Below are positions 1 to 8,402 of a DNA stretch of 64,000 nt, in pieces. How positions within the stretch are numbered: the first letter of the stretch is position 1; each line of letters starts with the position of its first letter. A program made the translations under genes and the position numbers. The notes beneath the pieces were generated by a model that saw only the letters and a list, made by a program, of their open reading frames with translations, had not been told where the DNA came from and did not search any database. Origin of the DNA: DATMFV01 sp035555975 (lineage in GTDB: Bacteria; Verrucomicrobiota; Verrucomicrobiia; Chthoniobacterales; Chthoniobacteraceae); assembly GCA_035555975.1 (NCBI GenBank), contig DATMFV010000014.1:1-64000 (forward strand). Reading direction: 5' to 3'.

Positions 1-272
1 AGCTGGGCAGTGACTCGGCGGCGGCGGGCCAACCTGCACCGGACCTCCTGATGGCCGCCGCCAGGGAGCTTGGGGCCGCACCCGAACAGTGTCTGGTCTT
101 TGAAGACAGCCTGGTCGGCGTCACCGCGGCCCGGAACGCCGGGATGACCTGCCTGGCGGTTCCTTCCGCTCGCCCGGCGGAGGTGGCCCGGGTCGCCACG
201 CGCTGTTTTCGCTCGCTGGCTGAAATTCCGCTCGAAGAGATGAAGCGCGCCCTGTCGCCATCCAAAGGGTGA
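1..272 (+). CDS. HAD-superfamily hydrolase, C-terminal end (partial)
   Basis: The reading frame is open from the left edge and stops with TGA at 270-272, so only about the last 90 residues are visible. The segment PAPDLLMAAARELGAAPEQC, followed by VFEDSLVGVTAARNAGM, matches the C-terminal part of beta-phosphoglucomutase/phosphoglycolate-type HAD phosphatases. In that family the ED acidic pair of motif IV helps bind Mg2+ and the G-x-x-A-A-x-x-A-G-M stretch follows it. The catalytic Asp (motif I) and the cap domain lie outside the window, so the substrate cannot be judged. The ATG at 51 is internal to the domain and is not the true start. Confidence 0.8.
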   Translation, partial: LGSDSAAAGQPAPDLLMAAARELGAAPEQCLVFEDSLVGVTAARNAGMTCLAVPSARPAEVARVATRCFRSLAEIPLEEMKRALSPSKG

Positions 273-334
273 ACGGTCCTCCGCCGTCCGGAGGGGGAAA
301 AGATCATTGCCTATCCGATCGCCACTCGAATGAA

Positions 335-410
335 TGGCGACCCTAACGGGATTCGAACCCGTGTTACCGCCGTGAAAGGGCGGTGTCCTAGGCCACTGGA
401 CGATAGGGTC
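335..410 (-). tRNA. tRNA-Glu (anticodon UUC)
   Basis: Read on the minus strand, the 5' end at 410 begins GACCCTA, which pairs with TAGGGTC (complement of 339-345) to give a full 7-bp acceptor stem. The anticodon arm is CCGCC-CTTTCAC-GGCGG with anticodon TTC, which reads Glu codons. The T arm is ACGGG-TTCGAAT-CCCGT. The discriminator is G, and the CCA end is encoded in the DNA (complement of 335-337). The gene lies 62 bp from the HAD gene, in convergent orientation to it. Confidence 0.95.
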
Positions 411-741
411 TGCTTAGGAGGTGCAAAGGTATAGGGGTGAAAACGGGGGACCGCAAGTCCTTTTTTACGTTTTTTTCGGGAAACGCGTTTTTTTTGAAGG
501 AGCCCGGCCTTTTCTTCCGGGCGGGGGTGCGGCGGGCAGGGGCGGGCCCGTTGCCTGCCGGGTGCGAATTTGCCGTCATTTTCGGTGTTTCGGGGCTTGG
601 AAAACCGGCCCGGGTCTGTTGATAATGAGGGGAGCAAGCGAAGTCGTTTTATGCGGTGTACGCCACCGACGGCTTCGCTCCTTTTTTTCATTTTTCGTCC
701 ACTTTTCCAATACGCTTCGTTTTTTTAGTTCCTTTTTCGTT
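411..741. other. Intergenic leader between tRNA-Glu and the pyrophosphatase gene
   Basis: This 331-bp stretch has T-rich blocks (about 460-495 and 681-740) alternating with very GC-rich blocks. It would carry the promoter of the minus-strand tRNA and the promoter and leader of the plus-strand gene at 742. I see no convincing -35/-10 pair. The open frame that runs through it in phase with the downstream gene looks like low-complexity translation and is not treated as coding. A hairpin plus T run inside it is listed separately. Confidence 0.5.
637..688 (+). terminator. Hairpin plus T run in the pyrophosphatase leader (terminator or attenuator)
   Basis: AGCGAAG (637-643) pairs with CTTCGCT (673-679). 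Between them CGGTG (654-658) pairs with CACCG (664-668) around a 5-base loop. The structure is followed by CTTTTTTT (681-688). This has the form of an intrinsic terminator on the plus strand, only about 54 bp before the ATG at 742. With no plus-strand gene just upstream it could act on the leader of the downstream gene itself. The pairing is seen in the sequence. A regulatory role is inference. Confidence 0.4.
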
Positions 742-2424
742 ATGGCTCAGACCCACGAACCGCCGATGCAGACGATCGTCATCGGACACCGCAACCCCGA
801 TATGGACTCGATCTGCGCCGCCATCGGTTACGCAGAACTCAAACGGCTGACGGGAACCCCCAACGTCGTGGCCGCCCGGGCGGGGAGCACCAACGAGCGG
901 ATCGACTTTGCGCTGGAAAAATTCGGGGTCGAGCCTCCGTCGTTTGTGGCCGATCTCTCCCCCCGCGTGCGCGACGTGATGGAGCGCGAACTGGTGACGA
1001 TCGGCGCGGCTTCTTCGATCTACGAAGCGGTTCAGGTTATTGAAAAACACCAGATGCGCGGCCTGCCCGTGGTCGGCCCGGACAACGAATGCCTCGGCCT
1101 GCTCTCGCTTTTCAAGGTGTTGCAGCACCTTTTCCCCGCGCCCGAAGCGTCGGCCAACGCCCGGGTGGTGCGGACCTCGCTGGCGGAAATCATCCGGACG
1201 ATCAACGGCGAGGCAGTCGTCGGTTCGCGCTGCGAAACCGTCCGCGATTACCTGCTGCTGGTCGGCGCGATGGACCAGCGGACGTTTCGCGAGCGAATCG
1301 CGGACTACGAAGTCGGGCGGGTGGTGGTGATCGTCGGTGACCGCTCGGAAATCATCCTTGCGGCGATCGAATCGGGCGTGCGCGCGATCATTGTCACGGG
1401 CGGCCTGCCGATCACCCCGGAATTTCATGAGGCGGCGCAGCGGCGCGGGGTGGCAATGTTCAGTTCGCCCGGGGATACGGCCACGACCGTCCTGATGGCG
1501 CGCGGCGCGATCAATGTGGGGCGGATGCTGGAGGGCGACTACGTCAGCTTCACCCCGGAGACGCTGCTGGAAACGGCGCGCGAAGCGACTTCCGGGAGCG
1601 GCCAGTTCATCTTTCCGGTGCTCGAGGGCCAACGGCTCGTCGGGCTTGTCTCCAAGGGCGATTTTCTTAAAACCATCCCGCGGCAGTTGATCCTGGTCGA
1701 TCACAACGAGCTTTCCCAGGCGGTCGCCGGAGCGGAGAAGACGCCGATCGTGGAGATCCTCGACCACCACCGGATCGGCGGGTTCGCCACCGATGCACCG
1801 ATCCTTTTCTGGAACAACCCGGTCGGGTCGACTTCGACGATCGTGGCGATGTGCTACCGCCAGGAAGGGGTGCCGATCCCCAAACCGGTCGCGGGGCTGC
1901 TGATGGCAGGGCTGATCTCCGACACGCTCAACCTCACCTCGCCGACCGCCACGCCCGTCGACGGGGAAATCTTGCGGCACCTCTCCGAAATCGCGGAAAC
2001 CGACCCGGCGGAACTGGCCGAGGCGATCTTTTCCGTCGGCTCGCCGCTCCTGACCATGAGCGCGGAGGCGGCAATCAACGTTGATTGCAAGGAGTACGAG
2101 GAGGAGGGGGTGCGCTTCAGCGTCGCGCAGATTGAGGAACTGAGCTTCACTCCGTTTCAGGAGAAACAGGCGGCGTTGCTCGAAGCGCTCGACCAGCATT
2201 GCCGCGCGGGGCGCTATCTTTTCTCCGCGCTGCTGGTGACCGACATCAGCACCAAGGTCTCGATCCTGCTGGTCTGCGGCGCGAAAGCGTTCCGGCGGCA
2301 GATCGACTACCCGGCGCTGGGGCCCAACCAATGGGAACTCGACGGCGTGGTTTCGCGCAAAAAACAGCTCCTTCCGTATCTTCTTGGCTGCCTTCAGGCG
2401 ACCGATCGCGCCGCTTTGGAGTAG
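742..2424 (+). CDS. ppaC: Family II (DHH) manganese-dependent inorganic pyrophosphatase with CBS and DRTGG domains
   Basis: The protein has 560 residues and would hydrolyse pyrophosphate to two phosphates in the cytoplasm. The N-terminal motif GHRNPDMDSICAAIGYAEL is the first metal site of DHH/family II pyrophosphatases. Further sites are VDHNE (around residue 320), LDHHRIGG (around 342) and GLISDTLNL. Between the first and second sites lies a regulatory insert: a CBS segment (DVMERELVTIG, then MRGLPVV), a DRTGG-like domain, and a second CBS segment that ends GLVSKGDF. In characterised CBS-pyrophosphatases adenine nucleotides bind such inserts and tune activity. The start at 742 is the first ATG after the T-rich leader. 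ATG 766 (MQTIVIGH) is an equally plausible start, and neither has a clear ribosome binding site. Confidence 0.88.
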   Translation: MAQTHEPPMQTIVIGHRNPDMDSICAAIGYAELKRLTGTPNVVAARAGSTNERIDFALEKFGVEPPSFVADLSPRVRDVMERELVTIGAASSIYEAVQVIEKHQMRGLPVVGPDNECLGLLSLFKVLQHLFPAPEASANARVVRTSLAEIIRTINGEAVVGSRCETVRDYLLLVGAMDQRTFRERIADYEVGRVVVIVGDRSEIILAAIESGVRAIIVTGGLPITPEFHEAAQRRGVAMFSSPGDTATTVLMARGAINVGRMLEGDYVSFTPETLLETAREATSGSGQFIFPVLEGQRLVGLVSKGDFLKTIPRQLILVDHNELSQAVAGAEKTPIVEILDHHRIGGFATDAPILFWNNPVGSTSTIVAMCYRQEGVPIPKPVAGLLMAGLISDTLNLTSPTATPVDGEILRHLSEIAETDPAELAEAIFSVGSPLLTMSAEAAINVDCKEYEEEGVRFSVAQIEELSFTPFQEKQAALLEALDQHCRAGRYLFSALLVTDISTKVSILLVCGAKAFRRQIDYPALGPNQWELDGVVSRKKQLLPYLLGCLQATDRAALE

Positions 2425-2471
2425 TTTTTCGCCGCCATCTGGTTTACAACCATGCGCGGAGGCACTTTGTT

Positions 2472-4196
2472 ATGAATGATGATTCCTTTTTGCCCGTAGC
2501 CGTCCTGGCGATTGATCTTGAAGATCAGGAGAGCGCTTCGCTCGAGCGATGGCTGCGCCGGGCCGCTGCACGCGGGGCGCTCCTCGCGGTCGTTCCCTTT
2601 GGAGCCGCGGGGAAGAAGGGACCCGAAGCCCGTGATTTTTTTGCACGGCAGGCGCGGGAAGCCGGCCTGATCGTCGTCGCCGGTTGGGAAGAGGGCAACC
2701 GGCGTAAAGGGGTGGTCTTTTCCGCCCGGGGGGAAATCCTGGGCGAAGCCGAACAGACGCACGCGCTCCCGGGGGAAACCTTTGAGCGGGGCAACGTCAT
2801 CCGGCCGATCGCGACCCCGCTCGGGATGCTGGGCCTAAGCCTCGGCAGCGATCTTTATTTTCCGGAAGTCCACTGGAGCCTCAGCCAGCAGGGGGCGGAG
2901 ATCCTGATCCACCTCGAAGGGCCTTCTCCGGTTTACGATCATTTTTACTCGGTCTTGAGCCCGAAGGTCCGTGCGCTTGATGTCAACCGTCCTTTCCTGA
3001 TCGCGCGCCCTTCCTCGGAGGTGATTTCGATCGTCCACAACGAGGAGATGGAGATCGCCGGTTCGCCGCTGGCCGGGTCGGTCATCCTCGACCAGAACGG
3101 GGCGCAGCTCGCCTCGACCGGTTTTTCTTCCGGCCTTGCCATGGCCGACCTGCGGCTGCAACAGCGGTGCCGCAGCCTTGAGAAGGGGGCTAACATCCCG
3201 ATGCACCGCGGGAACGATCTCTGGCGGCTCTATTTTAACGACTCGAGGAAGCGTTTTTTCGGGGCGCTGCGCCAGCCGTACCAGCCCGGACCGAAGCCGG
3301 AGTACCGGAAGCGGAAGATCAAGGTGGCGATCTTGAGCCACTTTTACGGCGACCAGATCGGCAAGGACGATGCGGTGCCACTTGCGCTGCTCAGGGAAGC
3401 CTGCGCCGCGCAGCCCGACATCGTGGTCTTGACGGAAATGGAGCAGGGGTGTCGGCCTGACGATCCGGCGATTGCCTCTCTTCTGGAAAAGATGGTGGCG
3501 ATGACCCGGGAGGCGGGGAGTTATCTTTTGATCGGCGGGGTGCGCCCCCCTTCAGAGGACGATGCGCAGTACAACGGGCGGCGCTCCAGTCACGGCTGGC
3601 TCTGGAACCGCGAGGGGGAGAAGGTCTTCGAATCGCGCATCATGCTTTATGGCAGGGGGTGCGGACAGGAGGTTTTTGATACCGACTTTGGCCGGATCGG
3701 CATCCGTCTCTGCGGCGATGTCTACGCGCCGGAACTCGACCGCCTCTTTGCGCTGGCCGGGGCGGACATCGTTTTCAACCCGAGCATGTCGTGGGGTCCG
3801 AGCGGGCTGCTCAATACGGAGTTCAACCAGGCCCGCGCCATGGACAACGGGCATTATATCGTCTCGGCGCACCTCGCTTTTTCGGATGCCGGGCAGCGGA
3901 GTCATGTGATCGACCCGATGGGCGGCGTGGTCGCGGCCAGCCCGTATTACACACGGGGAGTTGCGATCGCCGAGATCGACCTCGATTCCCCGCGCGGCGT
4001 TTTTGTGCCGGACGGGGTGCGCGAAGTCGAGCCGGGGTGTTATCTCGAAGGTTACCGATCCACGGCATCGCACCGGCTGGTGCCGCCTTCGGAACTGCTC
4101 CGCCTGCGTCGGCCCGAGCTTTACGAAGGAGTCGACGCCGACCGGCCCGACCACCCGTTTACGACTCGTGACCGCGGGGACGGCGGCCGGATTTAA
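2472..4196 (+). CDS. Tandem nitrilase-superfamily (carbon-nitrogen hydrolase) protein
   Basis: The protein has 574 residues and looks like two nitrilase folds in series. The C-terminal half (from about 285) holds VLTEM with Glu322, and GIRLCGDVYAPEL with Cys414 at the nucleophile position. It ends with typical family sequence, including FNPSMSW and NGHYIVSAH. Where family members have the catalytic Lys (usually K-x-x-L), I read ESRIML with Arg389. The N-terminal half has the matching strand GMLGLSLGSDLYFPEV, but Gly125 replaces the Cys, so that copy is probably inactive. The ATG at 2472 follows the ppaC stop by 47 bp. The substrate is unknown. Whether the second half is active depends on which residue serves as the Lys. 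Confidence 0.7.
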   Translation: MNDDSFLPVAVLAIDLEDQESASLERWLRRAAARGALLAVVPFGAAGKKGPEARDFFARQAREAGLIVVAGWEEGNRRKGVVFSARGEILGEAEQTHALPGETFERGNVIRPIATPLGMLGLSLGSDLYFPEVHWSLSQQGAEILIHLEGPSPVYDHFYSVLSPKVRALDVNRPFLIARPSSEVISIVHNEEMEIAGSPLAGSVILDQNGAQLASTGFSSGLAMADLRLQQRCRSLEKGANIPMHRGNDLWRLYFNDSRKRFFGALRQPYQPGPKPEYRKRKIKVAILSHFYGDQIGKDDAVPLALLREACAAQPDIVVLTEMEQGCRPDDPAIASLLEKMVAMTREAGSYLLIGGVRPPSEDDAQYNGRRSSHGWLWNREGEKVFESRIMLYGRGCGQEVFDTDFGRIGIRLCGDVYAPELDRLFALAGADIVFNPSMSWGPSGLLNTEFNQARAMDNGHYIVSAHLAFSDAGQRSHVIDPMGGVVAASPYYTRGVAIAEIDLDSPRGVFVPDGVREVEPGCYLEGYRSTASHRLVPPSELLRLRRPELYEGVDADRPDHPFTTRDRGDGGRI

Positions 4197-4261
4197 TAGA
4201 CGGTAACGCTTTGGCGTTGGATCATCCCATTGCCTCCATGGCACTTCCGCACCGGGAATTG

Positions 4262-4281
4262 GGACGGCCTCCGCGCCGTCC
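4262..4281. other. Perfect 7-bp hairpin in the gap after the nitrilase-like gene
   Basis: GGACGGC (4262-4268) and GCCGTCC (4275-4281) are perfect inverted repeats around a 6-base loop, 65 bp after the stop of the nitrilase-like gene. No T run follows on either strand. It may be a weak or Rho-assisted end or an mRNA-stabilising stem. The role is not known. Confidence 0.3.
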
Positions 4282-4337
4282 ACGGCGTTGCATGCAGAGA
4301 TTCTCTTCAGAGCGTTCCCGTGGTAAGATGAATTTTA

Positions 4338-5192
4338 ATGGCATTGAAACGGTATCGCGCACTTTTTGGCAGTTTCCTGCTGCTTGCGCCGACGCTCGGC
4401 GGTGCCGAATTAAAGTACCCGCAGGAGGTGGCGTTGTGGCAGGAGGTTTCTATTCCGCTGGTCTTGAACCGGAGCGAGCGCGAGGTGCGATTCTTCGCGG
4501 CGAACCGGTCCCGCCACCAGTGGCGGGTCTTCATGGCGCACGGCCAGGTATGCGCCCGATTGACAAGCGGGGAGCCGCCGCAGCGCGATCTCCCTCCGTT
4601 TGCCCCGAAGCCGGTGCGATTGGCCGCTTACGGGGCCTTCGCCAATGCGACCTCCTTTGCGCGCGTCGCTGACGGCTGGCTCATCGGCTATAACCAAGGC
4701 GAGTTTGGCGGGGCGCTCCATTGGTACAGCCGGGACGGAAGGAGGCACTACAAGATTTCGGATCACCAGATCGTCGATTTTTTCCGTTTGCCGACCGGCT
4801 GGCATGCCGTTGAGGGGATGGAGCACCGGCATACGTCGCAAGGTTCCGTCATTCGTCTGGTGCAGACTCCGCCCAACGCCCGCTGGCGGGCCGTCACCAT
4901 CGTCAGGCTCCCCTCTGCCCCGTACGCCGCTTCGGTTTGTCGCGATGGCTCCATGCTGGTGACGCTTTCCAATTCGCTCGTGCAAGTGGAGGCTTGGGGC
5001 GGGATTACCACGCTTTTTGCCGACACGCCGTGGGGGAGGCTTTACCCCGGTTCATCGGTGCTTTCGTCCGACGAACAGAAACTTTACCTCGGCATGCGCC
5101 AGTTTGTCGGGGAGTTCGATCTCTCCACCAAAAAGCTTCGGCTGCTGGTCCCGTCATCCCCGTTTCTCAACCTTCCGGGGGAGCGGGATTGA
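4338..5192 (+). CDS. Exported protein of unknown function, possibly beta-propeller-like
   Basis: The protein has 284 residues. Its N-terminus MALKRYRALFGSFLLLAPTL, followed by GGAE, reads as a cleavable signal peptide. The rest is rich in short beta-type segments with repeated small-hydrophobic and aromatic patterns (VADGWLIGYNQGEFGGALHW, DGSMLVTLSNSLVQVEAWGG, LSSDEQKLYLGMRQFVGEFD). Such patterns are common in the blades of beta-propeller proteins. I recognise no catalytic motif. The gene is convergent with the efflux pump gene, with a gap of only 6 bp. The function is unassigned. Confidence 0.6.
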   Translation: MALKRYRALFGSFLLLAPTLGGAELKYPQEVALWQEVSIPLVLNRSEREVRFFAANRSRHQWRVFMAHGQVCARLTSGEPPQRDLPPFAPKPVRLAAYGAFANATSFARVADGWLIGYNQGEFGGALHWYSRDGRRHYKISDHQIVDFFRLPTGWHAVEGMEHRHTSQGSVIRLVQTPPNARWRAVTIVRLPSAPYAASVCRDGSMLVTLSNSLVQVEAWGGITTLFADTPWGRLYPGSSVLSSDEQKLYLGMRQFVGEFDLSTKKLRLLVPSSPFLNLPGERD

Positions 5193-5198
5193 TTCACT

Positions 5199-8100
5199 CT
5201 ACTTCACGCTCGCTTCCAGCGCTGGCGCTTCCGCTTCGGGCTCATCGTCCCCGTCGTCCTCATCCTCATTCGCCTTCTTTTTGGCGAATTTCATGATGAC
5301 GACGTAAAAGACCGGGGTGAGCAGGAGGCCGAAGAAGGTGACGCCGAGCATCCCGCTAAAGACGGCAAGCCCGAGGTCGTTGCGCATTTCCGCCCCGGCC
5401 CCCTTGGAGATCACCAGCGGGATCACCCCGCAGATAAACGCCATGGAGGTCATCAGGATCGGCCGCAGGCGCAGGCGGCACGCTTCGACGGCGGCTTCAT
5501 ACCGGTCGAGGTTCTTTTCGTGCTGGAGCTGCCGGGCAAATTCCACGATCAGGATCGCATTCTTGGCCGCGAGCCCGACAAGGACGACGAAGCCGATCTG
5601 CGTAAAGATGTTGTTGTCCTTCCCGGCGATATAGAGCCCCACGAGCGATGAGAGGAGCACCATCGGGACGATCAGGATGATCGAAAGCGGCATGCTCCAG
5701 CTTTCATACTGGGCGGCGAGGACGAGGAAGACGAGCAGGACGCAGAGCGGGAAGATGAAGATCGCCGTATTCCCGGCAAGGATCTGTTGAAGCGTGAGCC
5801 CGGTCCATTCGTAGCCGATCCCGGTCGGGAGTTCGCGCCGGGCGAGTTCCTCAATGGTGGCGATCGCCTGCCCGGAGGAGAAGCCGGGGGCGGTGTCGCC
5901 GTTCAGGTCGGCCGCGTTGTAAAGGTTGTAGCGGTTGACGTTGGAAGGGCCGTAGGTGTCGCGGACGGTGACGAGCGAGCCGAGCGGCACCATTTCGCCC
6001 GCATCGTTGCGCGTCTGGAGGAGCGCAATGTCGTCGGGGCTCCCCCGGAAGGCGGCGTCTGCCTGCGCCAGCACCTGGAAACTGCGGCCCGAGAGGGTGA
6101 AGTCGTTCACATACGCCGAGCCGAGATAGACCTGAAGCGTCTGGAAGATGTTGGTGACGGGAACGCCCATCGTCTCCGCCTTTTCACGGTCGATCTCGAT
6201 GTAATACTGCGGTGCGTTCGGACGGTAGGTGGAGGAGACGCTGGTGAGCCCCGGCTGTTCGTTGGCGGCGGCGGCGAAACGTTGCACCGCGCCCTGGAGC
6301 GCCTCGAACCCGAGCCCGGCGCGATCCTGCAACTGGAGCGCGAACCCGCCGACGTTGCCCATACCGCTGACCGGCGGCGGCCCGAAAGTGAGGATGAGCC
6401 CTTCATGAAAGGCGCGAAGTTTCTTGCGCGCGGTGGCGATGATCTGGTCGGCGCTCTTCTCCGGGTTTTTGCGTTGGTCGAACGGTTCAAAAACGGTGAA
6501 GATACTGAAGGAGTTCGGCGAGTTGGAGCCGCTCAGCATCGAGTAACCGCTGATCAGGATCGCATCGGCCACGCCCGGGATTTCCTTGAGCGCCTTGGAA
6601 ACTTCCGCGCCGAGCGCGTCGGAGCGCTGGCGGTTGGCGGCATCGGGGAGCATCCCGGCGACGATCGCATACCCCTTGTCCTGATTCGGGATGAACCCGC
6701 CGGGCACCACCTTGAACCCGTACCAGGTCGCCCCGAGCAGCCCCGCGTAGAGGAGGAGGACGATCGCCGCGCGCCGCGTCAACCCGCCGACCAGCTTGCC
6801 GTAGCGTTCGATGGAAACGTCAAAGAAGCGGTTGAACACCCGGAAGAAACCGCCGAGCACCGTCTGCATCACCTTTTCGAGCCAATCCTTCTTGGCGTGG
6901 TGCGGCTTGAGCAGCAGCGCCGAGAGCGCGGGGCTCAGGGTGAGCGAGTTGAAGGCCGAGATGACGGTCGAGACGGCAATCGTCACCGCAAACTGCCGGT
7001 AGAACTGCCCGCTGATCCCGCTGATGAACGCCGTCGGCAGGAAGACCGCGATCAGCACCGCGCAGACCGCGACAATCGGCCCGCTCACCTCGCGCATCGC
7101 CTGAAGCGTGGCGGCACGCGGTTTGAGGCCGAGGTTCATGTTGCGCTCGACGTTTTCAACGACAAGAATGGCGTCGTCGACCACGATCCCGATCGCCAGC
7201 ACGAGCCCGAAAAGCGAGATATTGTTGAGCGAGAAGCCCATCAGCGCCATGACGGCAAAGGTCCCGATCAGCGAAACCGGCACGGCGACCAGCGGGATGA
7301 TCGTCGCCCGCCAGTTTTGCAAAAAGAGGACGACGACGAGGATGACGAGCACGATCGCCTCAAAAAGCGTGTGCTTGACCGAGTTGACCGACTCTTCGAT
7401 GAAGATCGTCGTGTTGTACGGAATGGAATATTCCAGCCCCTCGGGGAATTCCTTTTTGAACTCCTCCATCGTCGTGTGAATCAGTTCGGCGGTGGCGAGC
7501 GCATTGGAGCCGGGCAACTGGAAAATGCCGAGCAGGGTGGTCGGGTGATTGTTGAGCGAGGAGACGATGTTGTAATCCTTGCTGCCGAGTTCCACCCGGG
7601 CCACATCGCTCAGGCGGACGAGCGAGCCATGGTCGCCGCGTTTGATGATGATCGACTCGAACTCCTCTTTGGAAAGCAGGCGGCCCTGGGCGTTGAGAGT
7701 GAACTGGAACGGCGTGTCGGGGGGGGAGGGCATCGCGCCGAGCGTCCCGGCGGCGATCTGGGTATTCTGGCTGCTGACGGAAGCAACGACTTCGCTGGCG
7801 GTCATCCCGAGCGAGGCGAGCCGCTCCGGGTCAAACCAGATGCGCATGGCGTACTCCGAGCCGAAGACGGTGACCGAGCCGACCCCTTCGAGCCGCGAAA
7901 GCCGGTCGACGAGCTGGATCTGCGCATAGTTGTCGGTGTAATTGCGCGAATAACGGCCATCGGGCGAGGAGAGCGCGATGAGCATCATCATGTCCGGCGA
8001 CTGCTTCTTGACGACGACCCCGGTGCGGCGGACCTCTTCGGGGAGTTTCGGCAGGGCGGTCGAAACCCGGTTCTGGACGAGCACCTGTGCCTGGTCGAGA

Positions 8101-8402
8101 TCGGTGCCGAGTTTGAAAGTGACCGTCATGTTCAACGCCCCATCCGCACTGTTTTGCGACGAGAGGTAGAGCATGTTTTCGACGCCGTTGATCTCGCGCT
8201 CGATCGGCGCGGCAACGGTTTCCGCCACGGTCTGCGCATTGGCCCCGGGGTAGAAGGCGGTGACCGAGACGGTCGGCGGGGTGATCGGCGGGTATTGGTC
8301 GACCGGCAGGACGCTCATGGCGATCCCCCCGATCAGGACGATGATCGCCGAAAGGACCGTCGCGAAGATCGGCCGGTCGATGAAGAAGTGGGAGAAATTC
8401 AT
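5199..8402 (-). CDS. RND-family (HAE1/AcrB-type) multidrug efflux permease
   Basis: The protein has 1067 residues, close to the usual 1030-1060. It begins MNFSHFFIDRPIFATVLSAI, the canonical first transmembrane segment. The proton-relay motif GIVVDDAILVVENVERN (two adjacent Asp) is in the middle of the first membrane block. The two-fold repeat of six membrane helices and a large periplasmic loop is intact, with the second block ending SGMLGVTFFGLLLTPVFYVV. Such proteins form trimers in the inner membrane and export drugs, dyes or bile-like compounds using the proton gradient. The cytoplasmic tail is unusually acidic (NEDEDDGDDEPEAEA). The gene overlaps its adaptor by 4 bp (ATGA), so the two are probably translationally coupled. 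No outer-membrane TolC-type partner is encoded nearby. Confidence 0.95.
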   Translation of the reverse strand: MNFSHFFIDRPIFATVLSAIIVLIGGIAMSVLPVDQYPPITPPTVSVTAFYPGANAQTVAETVAAPIEREINGVENMLYLSSQNSADGALNMTVTFKLGTDLDQAQVLVQNRVSTALPKLPEEVRRTGVVVKKQSPDMMMLIALSSPDGRYSRNYTDNYAQIQLVDRLSRLEGVGSVTVFGSEYAMRIWFDPERLASLGMTASEVVASVSSQNTQIAAGTLGAMPSPPDTPFQFTLNAQGRLLSKEEFESIIIKRGDHGSLVRLSDVARVELGSKDYNIVSSLNNHPTTLLGIFQLPGSNALATAELIHTTMEEFKKEFPEGLEYSIPYNTTIFIEESVNSVKHTLFEAIVLVILVVVLFLQNWRATIIPLVAVPVSLIGTFAVMALMGFSLNNISLFGLVLAIGIVVDDAILVVENVERNMNLGLKPRAATLQAMREVSGPIVAVCAVLIAVFLPTAFISGISGQFYRQFAVTIAVSTVISAFNSLTLSPALSALLLKPHHAKKDWLEKVMQTVLGGFFRVFNRFFDVSIERYGKLVGGLTRRAAIVLLLYAGLLGATWYGFKVVPGGFIPNQDKGYAIVAGMLPDAANRQRSDALGAEVSKALKEIPGVADAILISGYSMLSGSNSPNSFSIFTVFEPFDQRKNPEKSADQIIATARKKLRAFHEGLILTFGPPPVSGMGNVGGFALQLQDRAGLGFEALQGAVQRFAAAANEQPGLTSVSSTYRPNAPQYYIEIDREKAETMGVPVTNIFQTLQVYLGSAYVNDFTLSGRSFQVLAQADAAFRGSPDDIALLQTRNDAGEMVPLGSLVTVRDTYGPSNVNRYNLYNAADLNGDTAPGFSSGQAIATIEELARRELPTGIGYEWTGLTLQQILAGNTAIFIFPLCVLLVFLVLAAQYESWSMPLSIILIVPMVLLSSLVGLYIAGKDNNIFTQIGFVVLVGLAAKNAILIVEFARQLQHEKNLDRYEAAVEACRLRLRPILMTSMAFICGVIPLVISKGAGAEMRNDLGLAVFSGMLGVTFFGLLLTPVFYVVIMKFAKKKANEDEDDGDDEPEAEAPALEASVK

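Noticed and set aside
421..741. N-terminal extension of the pyrophosphatase reading frame
   Set aside because: The extension is Phe/Gly/Arg-rich, starts beside the tRNA gene and has no homology to family II pyrophosphatases, which begin near the GHRNPDMDS motif.
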